In this document: positions 1 through 8,169 of the stretch, piece by piece
How the letters are laid out: the number at the start of each line of letters is the position of its first letter
How positions within the stretch are numbered: the first letter of the stretch is position 1
NCBI GenBank assembly: GCA_017644045.1
Contig: JAEPMI010000009.1
Coordinates: forward strand, 1 to 64,000
Direction: 5' to 3'
Length of the DNA: 64,000 bases
From: Deltaproteobacteria bacterium
GTDB lineage: Bacteria > Myxococcota_A > Polyangia > Polyangiales > Houyiibacteriaceae
Program-made: the position numbers and the translations under genes
The notes under the pieces: generated by a model
Databases searched by the model: none
Told to the model about the DNA's origin: nothing
What the model saw: the letters and a program-made list of their open reading frames with translations, nothing else

Positions 1-167
1 TCGACGCCGACTGCACCGTTCTTGCGAGTGCGGCGATGGGCTTCTCGGAGAAGCGGTTGGTCGATGTGATGAGCGAGTGTCGTCATCACCATCGTCGGTG
101 ACTGCCTCGCCAACTCGGCTATCCGTTGAAGTTTCGTTGAGACGCTCTCGGAGCTCGATGTCTCCAT
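1..167 (-). CDS. ltrA: Group II intron reverse transcriptase/maturase, N-terminal part (cut by window edge)
   Basis: Reading the minus strand from an ATG at 167, with a GAGAGGA ribosome site just upstream, gives a protein that starts METSSSESVSTKLQRIAELA and continues through LAHHIDQPLLREAHRRTRKN to GAVGV. This is the standard N-terminus of group II intron-encoded proteins, just before the first reverse-transcriptase motif (usually GAVGVDG). About 55 of a usual 400-600 residues are inside the window. The protein splices its host intron as a maturase and copies it into new DNA sites. The roughly 580 bases upstream look like the 5' domains of the intron RNA. Family assignment is confident from the N-terminal pattern; function of the missing catalytic part cannot be judged. 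Confidence 0.88.
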   Translation of the reverse strand, partial: METSSSESVSTKLQRIAELARQSPTMVMTTLAHHIDQPLLREAHRRTRKNGAVGV

Positions 168-750
168 GGTCTTTCCTCTCATCGGTTCGTTGATCCCGGC
201 TGCCGCCTCCCTCGTCCGGGTCCGCGTGGGCCGCGTTCCCCGTGGTCATCGGTACGATCAGCAGCTCTGACTTCCCTACGCCCGTCCCGCGTCGCTTCGT
301 CTTCCTTCGCTCGGCGGTACCTCGGGAGCGCCCTCGCTCTTGGCCCCAGGCCGGGAGGACGCATCCGGCACTGGGCAGGGTTGGTGACGCGGTCCCGGGC
401 CGCGACTCTTCCGAGGAGACGGAGGGATCTCCCAGGTTCCTGGGAAACCTCGATGTGCTCGTGCCCCGCTCTTCGACCCCGGTGGGCCACCGCATCTGGC
501 CTGGCGATACGGCGATGCTGCCTTCCGCTGTGAGCACGGCGTCGGCCCCACGAATTGGCACCTTTCGAGGCTCAATGACGCGGCCCGAGCACTCCCTGTG
601 TACGCTTCACGCCTTCGGTCACCCTCGGCGCGCAACACTCGGTTCCGGCTGGTTGCCATCCCTTTGCCGGGCGGGGTTGGGTACCCGCTAGGTTTCGATA
701 GAAGGTTTCAGATCATCTCGTTCCCCTTCTCCAGGCTTTGCCTGGCGCAC
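1..750 (-). ncRNA. Group II intron, 5' part (RNA domains I-III and start of domain IV)
   Basis: Bases 168-750 on the minus strand hold no convincing gene but precede the maturase start. The minus-strand sequence beginning at 750 reads GTGCGCCAGGCAAAGCC, matching the GUGYG 5' splice-site consensus of group II introns followed at once by a short GC hairpin. The spacing of about 580 bases between the 5' boundary and the maturase ATG is normal for domains I-III plus part of IV. The 3' end (domains V and VI) lies outside the window. The boundary at 750 is inferred from the consensus; structural folding was not done. Confidence 0.72.
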
Positions 751-799
751 GCTCACGTGTGCCAGGGCTGAGTGGCTCCGCGGAGCCAGGCCCAACGAC

Positions 800-838
800 G
801 AAGGCGCTGGGACGAGAGTCTCGGCGCCTTCTTTTTAT
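800..838 (+). terminator. Intrinsic terminator beside the intron insertion point
   Basis: An 8-bp stem (GAAGGCGC pairing with GCGCCTTC) with a 16-base loop is followed by a run of five T, read on the plus strand. It would end a plus-strand transcript coming from the left, now separated from it by the group II intron. A second palindrome, TGGCTCCGCGGAGCCA, lies at about 772-787. Confidence 0.75.
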
Positions 839-867
839 TAGATGCCACCCATATCATCCTCACGCCC

Positions 868-2595
868 ATGACCAAGGCAGACCCGGCTCCGCTCCCCCCA
901 CGAATTCTTCTAGTGGATGTTGCGGAACAACTCACCAAGACGCTGGAATCACTAGGCTATCCAACGACTGGCGGTAGCCTGGGTTGGCCATACCGAGTCG
1001 GAAGAGAGTCCGCCGCTCCACGACAATTGCCCCAGGCTTGCGTATCGATGTCTGGGCACCAGGACGCGGACATTGTCTTCCTAAACATGGCCCGGCCGAC
1101 GCTGAAGACCCCAAGCGAGGATCAGCTCGTGGGTCGTGGGGTGACGACAATCTGGCAAACCGACCACCGAGGCGTCGTGGACCCGCGCCCGTTTACAGCA
1201 AAATCCCACCGAGAGTCATTCGACAAGATCCACAACCATGGCGGCATCTTCGTATTCTTCATCGACAGCAACGCATCCGGCGAATATGGAGAGGGCGCCA
1301 GGGGCCCCCGTGGCGTCAACGTCCGCAATCGGCGCAGGAGGACCATGTGGGAGGCACTCACTGACCTCGGACGCATCGAGTATACAAACTTGATTTCAGA
1401 TGCTTCCGAAATCGTAGTGACCGATGAATCCGTAGTCGAACTACTCACCGCTGCACTGCCAGATGCATGGTACACGGTGACTCTTTCCGGCTACGCCGGT
1501 GAAGGGAGCTGGCACACGCTCGCTACAAACAAGTATGGCGAGCCAGTCGCGGCTGCGATCACCTATGAGGACCGACGAGGTCCCGTCTTCTTGCTTCCCC
1601 AGTTGCCGAAGTTTCATCTAGTGGCGGAGCATTTCCTGGCTGACGTATGCAGTCGGCTGTCCCCTCAGCTGTTCCAGCATTTGGAGTCTCAGCGATGGAC
1701 CGACACAGCCTCGCTTCAACCGCCCGAGGTGCAGGAGATGGACCGCCGCATCCAGCTGCTGCAGGAGTCACTAAACAAGCAAATCGAAGGGCTCCGACTC
1801 GAAAAGGCCAAGTTGCAGGAGACGTATGCTCACGAACTGATGATAATAACGGCGACAGGAGAGCCTCTGGTCTTGGCGGTCGCTGAAGCGCTACGGCAGT
1901 TGGGCTTTGCGAAGCTGGTGGACGTGGACGCCGAGGAGCGAGAGAAAGGTAACTCCAACAGCCTTCGCGAAGACCTTCGAATCGAAGACTCGTTCCTGGA
2001 AAAACGCGTCGTCGTTGACATCAAGGGAATAAGTGGAATCCCAAGAGACTCTGACATTCATCAGTCGCAAAAGCATGCTCACATGCGAATCGTCGAATCA
2101 GGAGACCCATCGATTCGAGCCCTGACCATCGTGAATCACGAGCGACGCCTTCCGCCCGACTTAAGGACGCAGGCACCTTTTCGTGCAGAGATGGAAGGAA
2201 ATGCGAAGATCCTCGACCAGGGACTGCTCTCTACTATCACATTGCGTAGAATTCTTCGTGATGCGCGATTGTTGAAGTGGCCGGCTGAGGTGCGAAGGGA
2301 GTTCGTTTCCCGACACGGCGCCATCGACCACATTCCATGTCACTACGAACAGGTAGGTGAGGTCTGCCAGTACTGGAAGAAGGTTCCCGCCTTCTCTTTG
2401 ATTCCGTCTCATCCGATCTCAGTGGGCGACCGGCTGGCAATCGATACCGGCGAGAGATTCTTCGAAATCGAAGTTTCCTCGATCCGGACCAACGACAGCG
2501 AGTCGACCACCGCCTCGCCAGACACCGAGGCAGGCATCTGTGCCGACGGACTGCCTAGCTGCCGACCAGGCATGCCCGTGTATCGAGTGCACTAG
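868..2595 (+). CDS. Large protein with coiled coil and C-terminal PD-(D/E)XK nuclease-like domain
   Basis: This 575-residue protein starts at ATG 868; the open frame extends further left, but only into the terminator. The N-terminal third opens with a hydrophobic strand (PRILLVDVAEQL) and is not recognised. A helical coiled-coil stretch lies near residues 320-360. The following region has the pattern of PD-(D/E)XK nucleases: LREDLRIED, then a short gap, then VVVDIKG, matching the D/E...(D/E)xK core strand pair. Similar domains sit at the C-terminus of many defence and restriction-related proteins. It converges on the graspetide cluster with only 16 bases between. Base composition is slightly less GC-rich than neighbours, hinting at transfer. 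Nuclease activity is inference; the active-site assignment needs structural comparison. Confidence 0.62.
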   Translation: MTKADPAPLPPRILLVDVAEQLTKTLESLGYPTTGGSLGWPYRVGRESAAPRQLPQACVSMSGHQDADIVFLNMARPTLKTPSEDQLVGRGVTTIWQTDHRGVVDPRPFTAKSHRESFDKIHNHGGIFVFFIDSNASGEYGEGARGPRGVNVRNRRRRTMWEALTDLGRIEYTNLISDASEIVVTDESVVELLTAALPDAWYTVTLSGYAGEGSWHTLATNKYGEPVAAAITYEDRRGPVFLLPQLPKFHLVAEHFLADVCSRLSPQLFQHLESQRWTDTASLQPPEVQEMDRRIQLLQESLNKQIEGLRLEKAKLQETYAHELMIITATGEPLVLAVAEALRQLGFAKLVDVDAEEREKGNSNSLREDLRIEDSFLEKRVVVDIKGISGIPRDSDIHQSQKHAHMRIVESGDPSIRALTIVNHERRLPPDLRTQAPFRAEMEGNAKILDQGLLSTITLRRILRDARLLKWPAEVRREFVSRHGAIDHIPCHYEQVGEVCQYWKKVPAFSLIPSHPISVGDRLAIDTGERFFEIEVSSIRTNDSESTTASPDTEAGICADGLPSCRPGMPVYRVH

Positions 2596-2611
2596 GTGCG
2601 TGACGGTATTT

Positions 2612-3157
2612 CTATTGCGGGGGGGACGCAAAGACCACGGGGCCAACCGCCAACACCGCCAACATTAATGCGACCACACCGAAGGCAAACAGTTGATGAG
2701 ACAGATGTACCCGGTCCACCATTCTGTTCACCCTGTAGTCATTCCGAATAGCTGACCTGATATACGCATCAATTCGGTCGGACAGAGTGGGCAAGGTGAC
2801 CGACCACCCATCTTCGCTATCCCCCGGACGCTCCAGATCTCCCTGTATTGAGTCGGGTTGTGACCACTCGACCTTCCCCATATTTGCGTAGACGAGACGG
2901 GCCGCGATCGCAAAAAAGGCTATCGCCGCAATGCTCGACACAAGAGAAGCAAACCACCAAAATCCGAAGTCTCTGTGCGAGGCAAGCAACGCGACAATGC
3001 CTGTCGACAGGATAGACATGTCGGTCGTTCTCTTGAACCACTTTTCACTTGAGTCAACAGAAGCCTTCATCCTTTTCTGCTCGAGTTCGAACGCATACTT
3101 TGAGATAGACAATAGCTCTCCCCACGATGCGCTCGGCACAGCGTCATCCTTGGGCAT
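2612..3157 (-). CDS. Three-helix membrane protein, last gene of the graspetide cluster
   Basis: The chosen ATG at 3157 gives 181 residues (MPKDDAVPSA...). The frame stays open upstream to 3352 but would then overlap the ATP-grasp gene. An N-terminal helical, charged segment is followed by two closely spaced membrane helices (near residues 50-100), a polar domain of about 70 residues, and a third helix at the C-terminus (FAFGVVALMLAVLAVG). The two-helix hairpin with a soluble domain recalls small pore-forming or SLATT-type effectors, but the resemblance is architectural only. Its place downstream of the ATP-grasp ligase suggests export, immunity or membrane targeting of the peptide. Function unknown. 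Confidence 0.55.
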   Translation of the reverse strand: MPKDDAVPSASWGELLSISKYAFELEQKRMKASVDSSEKWFKRTTDMSILSTGIVALLASHRDFGFWWFASLVSSIAAIAFFAIAARLVYANMGKVEWSQPDSIQGDLERPGDSEDGWSVTLPTLSDRIDAYIRSAIRNDYRVNRMVDRVHLSHQLFAFGVVALMLAVLAVGPVVFASPPQ

Positions 3158-3281
3158 GCCCGACACACCTTCGAAACCATTGATGCGGCCACGGGTCTCC
3201 TCAGGCAAAGATGTGAACCGGCGATGACACGCCTTCCATACGTTGCAAATCAAACCCACTGAAGCCCCCTGCTTCTGATGT

Positions 3282-4259
3282 CTACGCGGATCGATGGAGC
3301 GAAACAAGGGCTCGCGCGATGCCGACGCTAGGAGTGTCGCCCTTGCCCACATGCTGGTCGAGCCAGCCCCATTGTCCCGCAGGATTCGTCTCTAGAAAGA
3401 CCCACGCCCCGTCCCCCTTTCGCACAACGAAGTCTACCGTGCCGAAATGAATGCCCAGTGACTGGTGAAGGCTGTAGACCTTCTCACGAATTTCTCTTGC
3501 TACGTCTATTGGGGTGTAGGAAACATCCGCGGCTGAGCGCCAGTCTACATCTGACTCCTGATCCCAACTAATAGCAAATGCCTGCATCCAGCGTCCAAGC
3601 ACGGTCATTCGTACGTCAAAAGCTCTACTCACTTCTTCTTGAATCAGGGTAGGTGAGCCGAGCAGCAATTGGTCGGACCGCTGGGGCAAATCGTCAAGCA
3701 CTACCCGTCGAGTGTACATGACTCGCTCATTGCTGTGACTGTCTTGGAACCATCCGTACGACACCGGCTTCACGACACACGCGCCCTTACGGGCCACAAA
3801 CTTCCGAAGGTGTTTGGCGGAGGTGGTAACCAAAGTATCAGGAACCGCGAGGCCAAGCTTTCTCGCCAGGTGTAACTGCCAGGTCTTGTGGCTTGCCCGG
3901 ACATTTGCGTAGGGAGAGTTGACCCAGGGTGCTGCACTTTGCAGTAGGGCTCCCATAACAAAATGTCGCCACTCCCTTTCGATAAACTCCCCGGCGTCAA
4001 CGTTCGGCGATGAAACCGGCACGCGGAGCGGTCGGTAGAAGATCGTTTCGACTTGTGACGGGCGCAGTTCGACGCCCGTCATGCTGCTGCTCGGGATCAG
4101 TAAGGGGTCTCCGTCACCAAGTTCTCTGCATTCCCATTCGGGACAGTCGAAGAAATGGTCCTGACACAGGCGCCATACACCGACACCTAGTGCTTTGAAG
4201 GCTTCAACGACCAAGTCCCCCGAAAGATCAGTTGACGGAGCGACTACCAGGTGGGGCAT
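3282..4259 (-). CDS. ATP-grasp peptide ligase of the graspetide (MvdD-like) family
   Basis: This 325-residue protein has the layout of graspetide macrocyclases. The N-terminal domain carries IFYRPLRVP and WVNSPYANVRASHKTWQL, followed by GLAVPDTLVTTS. ATP-grasp core motifs come next (ACVVKPVSYGWF, LIQEEVSRAFDVRMTVLG), and the C-terminal metal/ATP motif is FLETNPAGQWGWLDQ. Family enzymes phosphorylate Asp/Glu side chains of a precursor peptide and join them to Thr/Ser hydroxyls or Lys amines, making ester or amide rings. Its ATG lies inside the 3' end of the precursor gene (16-base overlap), so the two are translationally coupled and belong together. No methyltransferase of the kind found in some ATP-grasp clusters is adjacent. 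Confidence 0.85.
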   Translation of the reverse strand: MPHLVVAPSTDLSGDLVVEAFKALGVGVWRLCQDHFFDCPEWECRELGDGDPLLIPSSSMTGVELRPSQVETIFYRPLRVPVSSPNVDAGEFIEREWRHFVMGALLQSAAPWVNSPYANVRASHKTWQLHLARKLGLAVPDTLVTTSAKHLRKFVARKGACVVKPVSYGWFQDSHSNERVMYTRRVVLDDLPQRSDQLLLGSPTLIQEEVSRAFDVRMTVLGRWMQAFAISWDQESDVDWRSAADVSYTPIDVAREIREKVYSLHQSLGIHFGTVDFVVRKGDGAWVFLETNPAGQWGWLDQHVGKGDTPSVGIARALVSLHRSA

Positions 4260-4606
4260 GAGAGCAACTTTGGCTCGTCCGAGTGCTCCCAGCCCGGTGC
4301 TTCACCTGTCTTCTCGGTCTCACATATGGCTGTTGCGGCATGGACCATGGAGACCTCGGACAAGTCTTTGGCCTCCGCCGTCTTGGTAAGCAAGGTTTCT
4401 CCGAGCAGCCTGGGCCCTCCGCTCTCTGTCATGTCCTTTGCTTCCGCCGTGCAGGTCAGCAACGTCTCGCGTCCACCGGCAAAGGCAGACACAGCAACCT
4501 GGCCCGTTTCGGTGACGTTGACCATCTTCTCTGGATCGTACGTGAGCAGTGGTCGGTCGCTGGTCTCGGAGGGTGCTTCCGTAAACCGTAGGATGAATGG
4601 GCTCAT
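4244..4606 (-). CDS. Graspetide precursor peptide (ATP-grasp-modified RiPP) with duplicated core
   Basis: This 120-residue peptide begins MSPFILRFTEAP and has LTYDPEKMV near residues 21-29, the F-x-LRF...YDPE leader pattern of ATP-grasp-target RiPPs. Two near-identical core blocks follow with a 23-residue period: ETLLTCTAEAKDMTE (47-61) and ETLLTKTAEAKDLSE (70-84). Each offers Thr donors at fixed spacing (TxxTxT) then acidic acceptors (ExxDxxE), as expected for side-chain ester rings. The tail (85-120) is rich in Glu, Thr and Trp and may hold a third, degenerate block. The ligase gene overlaps its 3' end. The exact linkage pattern cannot be read from sequence. Confidence 0.85.
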   Translation of the reverse strand: MSPFILRFTEAPSETSDRPLLTYDPEKMVNVTETGQVAVSAFAGGRETLLTCTAEAKDMTESGGPRLLGETLLTKTAEAKDLSEVSMVHAATAICETEKTGEAPGWEHSDEPKLLSCPTW

Positions 4607-5235
4607 GCTGAGTAGTCTACGCGTCTAGGGTGACGTGGCCAAGAGTGGGGTGGCGATCCGGTCGGTGAGGGGATCGCACAGTTGAACCCGCGGCGCGGGC
4701 CGTCGTCTCGTCCTCCGGGCCGCTAGGACATCTCGGAGCCGGTCCCGGATCCCATCGACGACAACGGAGGGATGGTAGGTCGGGTGGGCGTCCCGTCGAG
4801 CATCGCAGGTCGGACCTGGCCGCCGCCACGTCGCAGTTCGACCTCGGCATCCTGCGACCGGGAGCTCCATGGAAGTTGGATCTGGTTGCGGGTACCCAGC
4901 CGCGGACCGTCATCGGGGACGACCCGACCGGAGACCGCACGAGCGACGCACTCGCGTGCGCTGCCCGGCGCCAACTCATCGACGACCGTAGGCGCCGCAA
5001 GGATCGAGACGGGGTTGATGATCGACCACACGGCGCCCAACCACGGAGCACCGGCAGCTGCGACGACCAGTTGCGAGCTCGCTGAGCCGTCCGACCAGCG
5101 CTCGGGCTCTCGAATGGGTGCCAAGTCCCCCTCCAACAGCCGCACCAGGCCACCGCATGGCCCTCCCCCGGGCTCCAGCCGCGGAGCGCTCACGAGGGGC
5201 GCCACCAGCTCGATGCGAACTCGAACCGGCTTCGC
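4607..5235 (-). other. 629-bp stretch without a supportable gene
   Basis: Lying between the graspetide precursor and the RAYT gene, this stretch should contain the precursor promoter. Open frames exist on both strands. The least unlikely is a minus-strand frame (about 5226 to 4723) with hydrophobic segments such as APWLGAVWSIINPVSIL, which directly follows the RAYT stop in the same frame but has no good start or ribosome site. I do not call it as a gene; it may be decayed coding DNA. Confidence 0.4.
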
Positions 5236-6474
5236 TCAGGCTACCGTGGATAGCGGCGACGCCCGCTGACCAAAGTGCTGGACCATCGCCCAGGTCCCCG
5301 GTGGCCATCGGAGGTCCGTCTCGCCGCGCAGCATCCGCTCGCGGCAGTGCTGGTAGGCACGGTGAAAGGCGATGTACTCGCGCTTCACGGTGGAGGCCTC
5401 TTCCGAGCTCGACCCGTAGGTCGACAGGTCCGGGTTCCGGGCGCCGTACACCTCGAACGCGACCGCCTGCTTGAAGGGGCTGACGCTCGCCGCGCGCTTG
5501 GCTCCGAGGTAGGTCCACCCTTTCCGGCGCACCTCCGCGCGCGCCTCGGCGACCCTTGCTTCGAGCGCGTCGGCCAGCGCCTTCTTGGCGCCGTCCACGC
5601 CGTACTCCTCGAGGACCACCGGGGGCATCTCGACCGCGAACGAGGCGTCGGGCGCCATGGTCTTTCGGCGACCAGAGTAGTGCTCGGGGCGCGTGCCGCG
5701 GATCACCGTACGACCCATGTCGGCCAGCCGCGTCCGCAGGCCCGGCCACTCACGCGGGTCTCGGACCGCCGCGGCCGCCACCGGGTTCGCGAGCATGTAG
5801 GCGATCTTGTCCACGACCGCCTTCGCTCCGTGCAGCTTCACCTTGCTCAGCTCCTGCTCGAAGACCGCACCGCTCGTTCGGTACCGGGCCTTCACCACGT
5901 TGGCGACCGACCAGTTCACGTCCCGCAAGAAGTTCGGGAGCACGCCCCGGGTATCGAGCACGACCAGGTGGTAGTGCGTGCTCATCACGCACACCGCGAA
6001 GATTCGGACGCCATGCCGCCTCGCGTACTCGCCGAGCAGGTACTTGAAGGCACCGGTGATCGCTCGGTCCGGCTTGAACAGGTAGCGGCGCAGGAGCACT
6101 CGACAGGTCACCAGGTAGTGGTCGCCCGCGAGATGGCAGTAGCCGCCCTTCTTGACTCGACCGCGTCGGCGCAGCCGGCGGTGTTCTCGGGACTCGACGC
6201 GCGCTGCATCGGAGTCGGAGTCGGGTGGTCGGCCTTCCGCATGTTCTCGAGCCCAGCAGGGACCGTGCGGGCCCAGCGCGGGTGTGTTCGCGAGGGATTT
6301 CAAGCGTCGAGGGTGGCGGCCGCCGGCGGACCGCCGACGGTCCGCCACCACGATCGCTGCGAAGGGATCACCATCAACCCCGTCTCGATCCCCGCCAAGC
6401 GGTTGTCGATCCCCGCCAAAGCGGTTGGTGTCCGAGGAGCGCTTCGGGATGGATGCGTCGCTGCGGATCGACAA
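5236..6474 (-). CDS. RAYT-type transposase (IS200/Y1 HUH family)
   Basis: The conserved part has the single-strand HUH endonuclease signature: GDHYLVTCRV near the start of the domain, CVMSTHYHLVVL (metal-binding HxH), and the catalytic Tyr in DKIAYMLANPVAAA, followed by DPREWPG. This arrangement marks REP-associated tyrosine transposases, which are usually single-copy domesticated enzymes tied to palindromic repeats rather than true insertion sequences. Here a palindromic repeat abuts the 5' end and related copies are scattered through the window. The frame opens at 6474, inside the repeat, and the first 90 or so residues are low-complexity Arg/Asp-rich, so the true start is probably nearer 6350-6180. 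The C-terminal 150 residues are of unknown role. Confidence 0.8.
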   Translation of the reverse strand: MSIRSDASIPKRSSDTNRFGGDRQPLGGDRDGVDGDPFAAIVVADRRRSAGGRHPRRLKSLANTPALGPHGPCWAREHAEGRPPDSDSDAARVESREHRRLRRRGRVKKGGYCHLAGDHYLVTCRVLLRRYLFKPDRAITGAFKYLLGEYARRHGVRIFAVCVMSTHYHLVVLDTRGVLPNFLRDVNWSVANVVKARYRTSGAVFEQELSKVKLHGAKAVVDKIAYMLANPVAAAAVRDPREWPGLRTRLADMGRTVIRGTRPEHYSGRRKTMAPDASFAVEMPPVVLEEYGVDGAKKALADALEARVAEARAEVRRKGWTYLGAKRAASVSPFKQAVAFEVYGARNPDLSTYGSSSEEASTVKREYIAFHRAYQHCRERMLRGETDLRWPPGTWAMVQHFGQRASPLSTVA

Positions 6475-6496
6475 GAAGCGTGGGGCTTCGGCTCAA
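6340..6496. repeat. REP-like palindromic repeat, RAYT-proximal copy
   Basis: Contains a strong palindrome (CCGCCGGCGGACC...GGTCCGCC), two tandem copies of about 22 bases based on TCGATCCCCGCCAA (6386-6425), and the block GAGGAGCGCTTCGGGAT...GATCGACAAGAAGCGTGGGG that recurs near 9617, 10243, 16543 and 18857. It forms the apparent 5' end of the transposase frame. Confidence 0.7.
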
Positions 6497-6546
6497 GCTT
6501 CGGTTTGTGGAGTGAGGGGCGGGCAGAGCCTGCGAAGGCGGCGCCG

Positions 6547-8166
6547 CTACTTGCTGTTGAGCCAGCGGATGGCGCGCGCAACGCCGGTGCGCGCATCGAA
6601 GGCGACCCCCAGGGAGATGTACCCTGCACGATATCTGTCGCGAGGCAGAAGTTCGGTAGATGATACCGAGCTATTCACGCCATCTACATTTGCACGCTGA
6701 CCAACCCGAATACCGCCAGACAGAGTAAAGTATAGAGATTCTCCCGTGGCACGAACTCTACGGAACCCAAACTTGAGACCAACACCCCTAAAGGCGCTAC
6801 CAGTAGTGCTTGCGAGAGGAGTCTCCACGGCGAGCAATATCGATGAGATTCGGAGCCCAACAAACAAGTGTGCTGTTGCCGCAAACAACTCCACGCGCTT
6901 GCCGGCCGCCCCAAAGGTTGAAGCATCCTGCCAACCGTACTCTCGCGGCGCCATGGTTCCCACCTCAGCGTTCGGCAGAGTTACGCGACCGTAAGGACTT
7001 TCGCCCGAGGCAGCGGTAATCCAATCAAACCCGAAGGACGCTCCAAAGGCGACATCTACGGTTCGGTAGGTCGATATCGTCGAGTCGCGTGTCTGGCCAG
7101 GTTCTGAGACTCGGACTGAGACCGAGTCTGTGGACTCAAGAGACATTGGGACGACCGCAGATCTTGCTTCGCTCACGATGGTTCGTGGCATGAGGGGAGC
7201 GAGTGCAGCGCGGCCAGAGATGCTTGCCGTTGTCCCGGTGGCTCTGGCGACCAGGGCGACCACCTCAGCCGCGGATGACCTGGGGTCTCCCTGGTGCACC
7301 ACATCGATACGAACACCCGGGGGGCCATCTTGGACGACGACGTGTCGATTGATTGAGTCAGAGGCACGGATATATGTTCTGGATACGAGCGCGTCGTAAG
7401 ACAGGACGATCGTCGAAGCCTCTCTAACGCACTCGAACGGATCAGCCCCCGCCGCGGGACCTAGTGGACACACCACAGGCAAGATGTAGATGTCATTACT
7501 ACAATCGCGTGTCGATGGCTCGGCGTACGGCGAGTGATTATTCGACCAACTGGTCTGCAACGCGTCGAGTGTGGATTTTGCGTTGCGGAGCGCCGTTGCG
7601 GCAGTTGCTGCTTTCGCCGCATCAAGATACTGAACGTTGGTGTCCCTGAATGCGATACGTAGAAGGCGAAGCAGGCCTTGCCACTCCGCCTTCTGCGAGC
7701 CAGTTAGACTTAGGCGACGTCGCTCCGCGTTGGCGACTACCAAGCCGGATTGATCTCTCGCATCTTTCAGTTTCTCGCACGAGAGTGGCGGATCCCACTG
7801 CATTGATGCTACGCCGTTCGCTGTTCGATGGGCGTCAGCCGCCGCAATCGCGGTCCTGCATGCAACCACCTCCGCTGCAACTTGACCGGCCCAAGACTGG
7901 AGGGTTCGGGATGCTCCGAGTGTCTCTCCGCAGGCGGGAGAAACGGGCACGCGTTGAGCGCAAGCTGCCGCGTGGCTGGGGAGACCCGGCTCGTCAAGCA
8001 GCACCCCGTTCAGGCGGTTCTCACACCAATGCTCGGCACTGATGTAGACCGACACGTTGAGTCTCCCGCCATCATGCACCGGTAGCTGCTGTGCTGAGCC
8101 AAAACGGGAATGACCTAGGATGACGACAACGGTGGACAGGATAACGACGAGGTCTCGGAACATCAT
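6547..8166 (-). CDS. Secreted protein with barrel-like C-terminal half
   Basis: This 539-residue protein has a clear signal peptide (hydrophobic stretch VVILSTVVVILG, cleavage near SAQQ). The N-terminal half has several Cys and Ala-rich helical segments. The C-terminal 200 residues alternate hydrophobic and polar residues in short strands (FGASFGFDWIT, HLFVGLRISSILLAVETPL, YISLGVAFDA), as in outer-membrane beta-barrels or periplasmic beta-sandwich proteins. No family recognised. The GC content is a little lower than its surroundings. A similar layout (signal, helical domain, barrel-like end) is seen in the large secreted protein of the radical SAM operon at 52697, though I see no clear sequence identity. 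Confidence 0.7.
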   Translation of the reverse strand: MMFRDLVVILSTVVVILGHSRFGSAQQLPVHDGGRLNVSVYISAEHWCENRLNGVLLDEPGLPSHAAACAQRVPVSPACGETLGASRTLQSWAGQVAAEVVACRTAIAAADAHRTANGVASMQWDPPLSCEKLKDARDQSGLVVANAERRRLSLTGSQKAEWQGLLRLLRIAFRDTNVQYLDAAKAATAATALRNAKSTLDALQTSWSNNHSPYAEPSTRDCSNDIYILPVVCPLGPAAGADPFECVREASTIVLSYDALVSRTYIRASDSINRHVVVQDGPPGVRIDVVHQGDPRSSAAEVVALVARATGTTASISGRAALAPLMPRTIVSEARSAVVPMSLESTDSVSVRVSEPGQTRDSTISTYRTVDVAFGASFGFDWITAASGESPYGRVTLPNAEVGTMAPREYGWQDASTFGAAGKRVELFAATAHLFVGLRISSILLAVETPLASTTGSAFRGVGLKFGFRRVRATGESLYFTLSGGIRVGQRANVDGVNSSVSSTELLPRDRYRAGYISLGVAFDARTGVARAIRWLNSK

Positions 8167-8169
8167 GCG

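Noticed and set aside
4723-5235. In-frame reading after the RAYT stop codon, suggesting readthrough or a longer transposase
   Set aside because: No start codon or ribosome site, and RAYT proteins usually end at the same point as here; kept only as a gene-free stretch.
5275-6663. Plus-strand open frame across the RAYT gene
   Set aside because: Antisense to the HUH motifs and low in recognisable structure; RAYT signature on the minus strand is clear.
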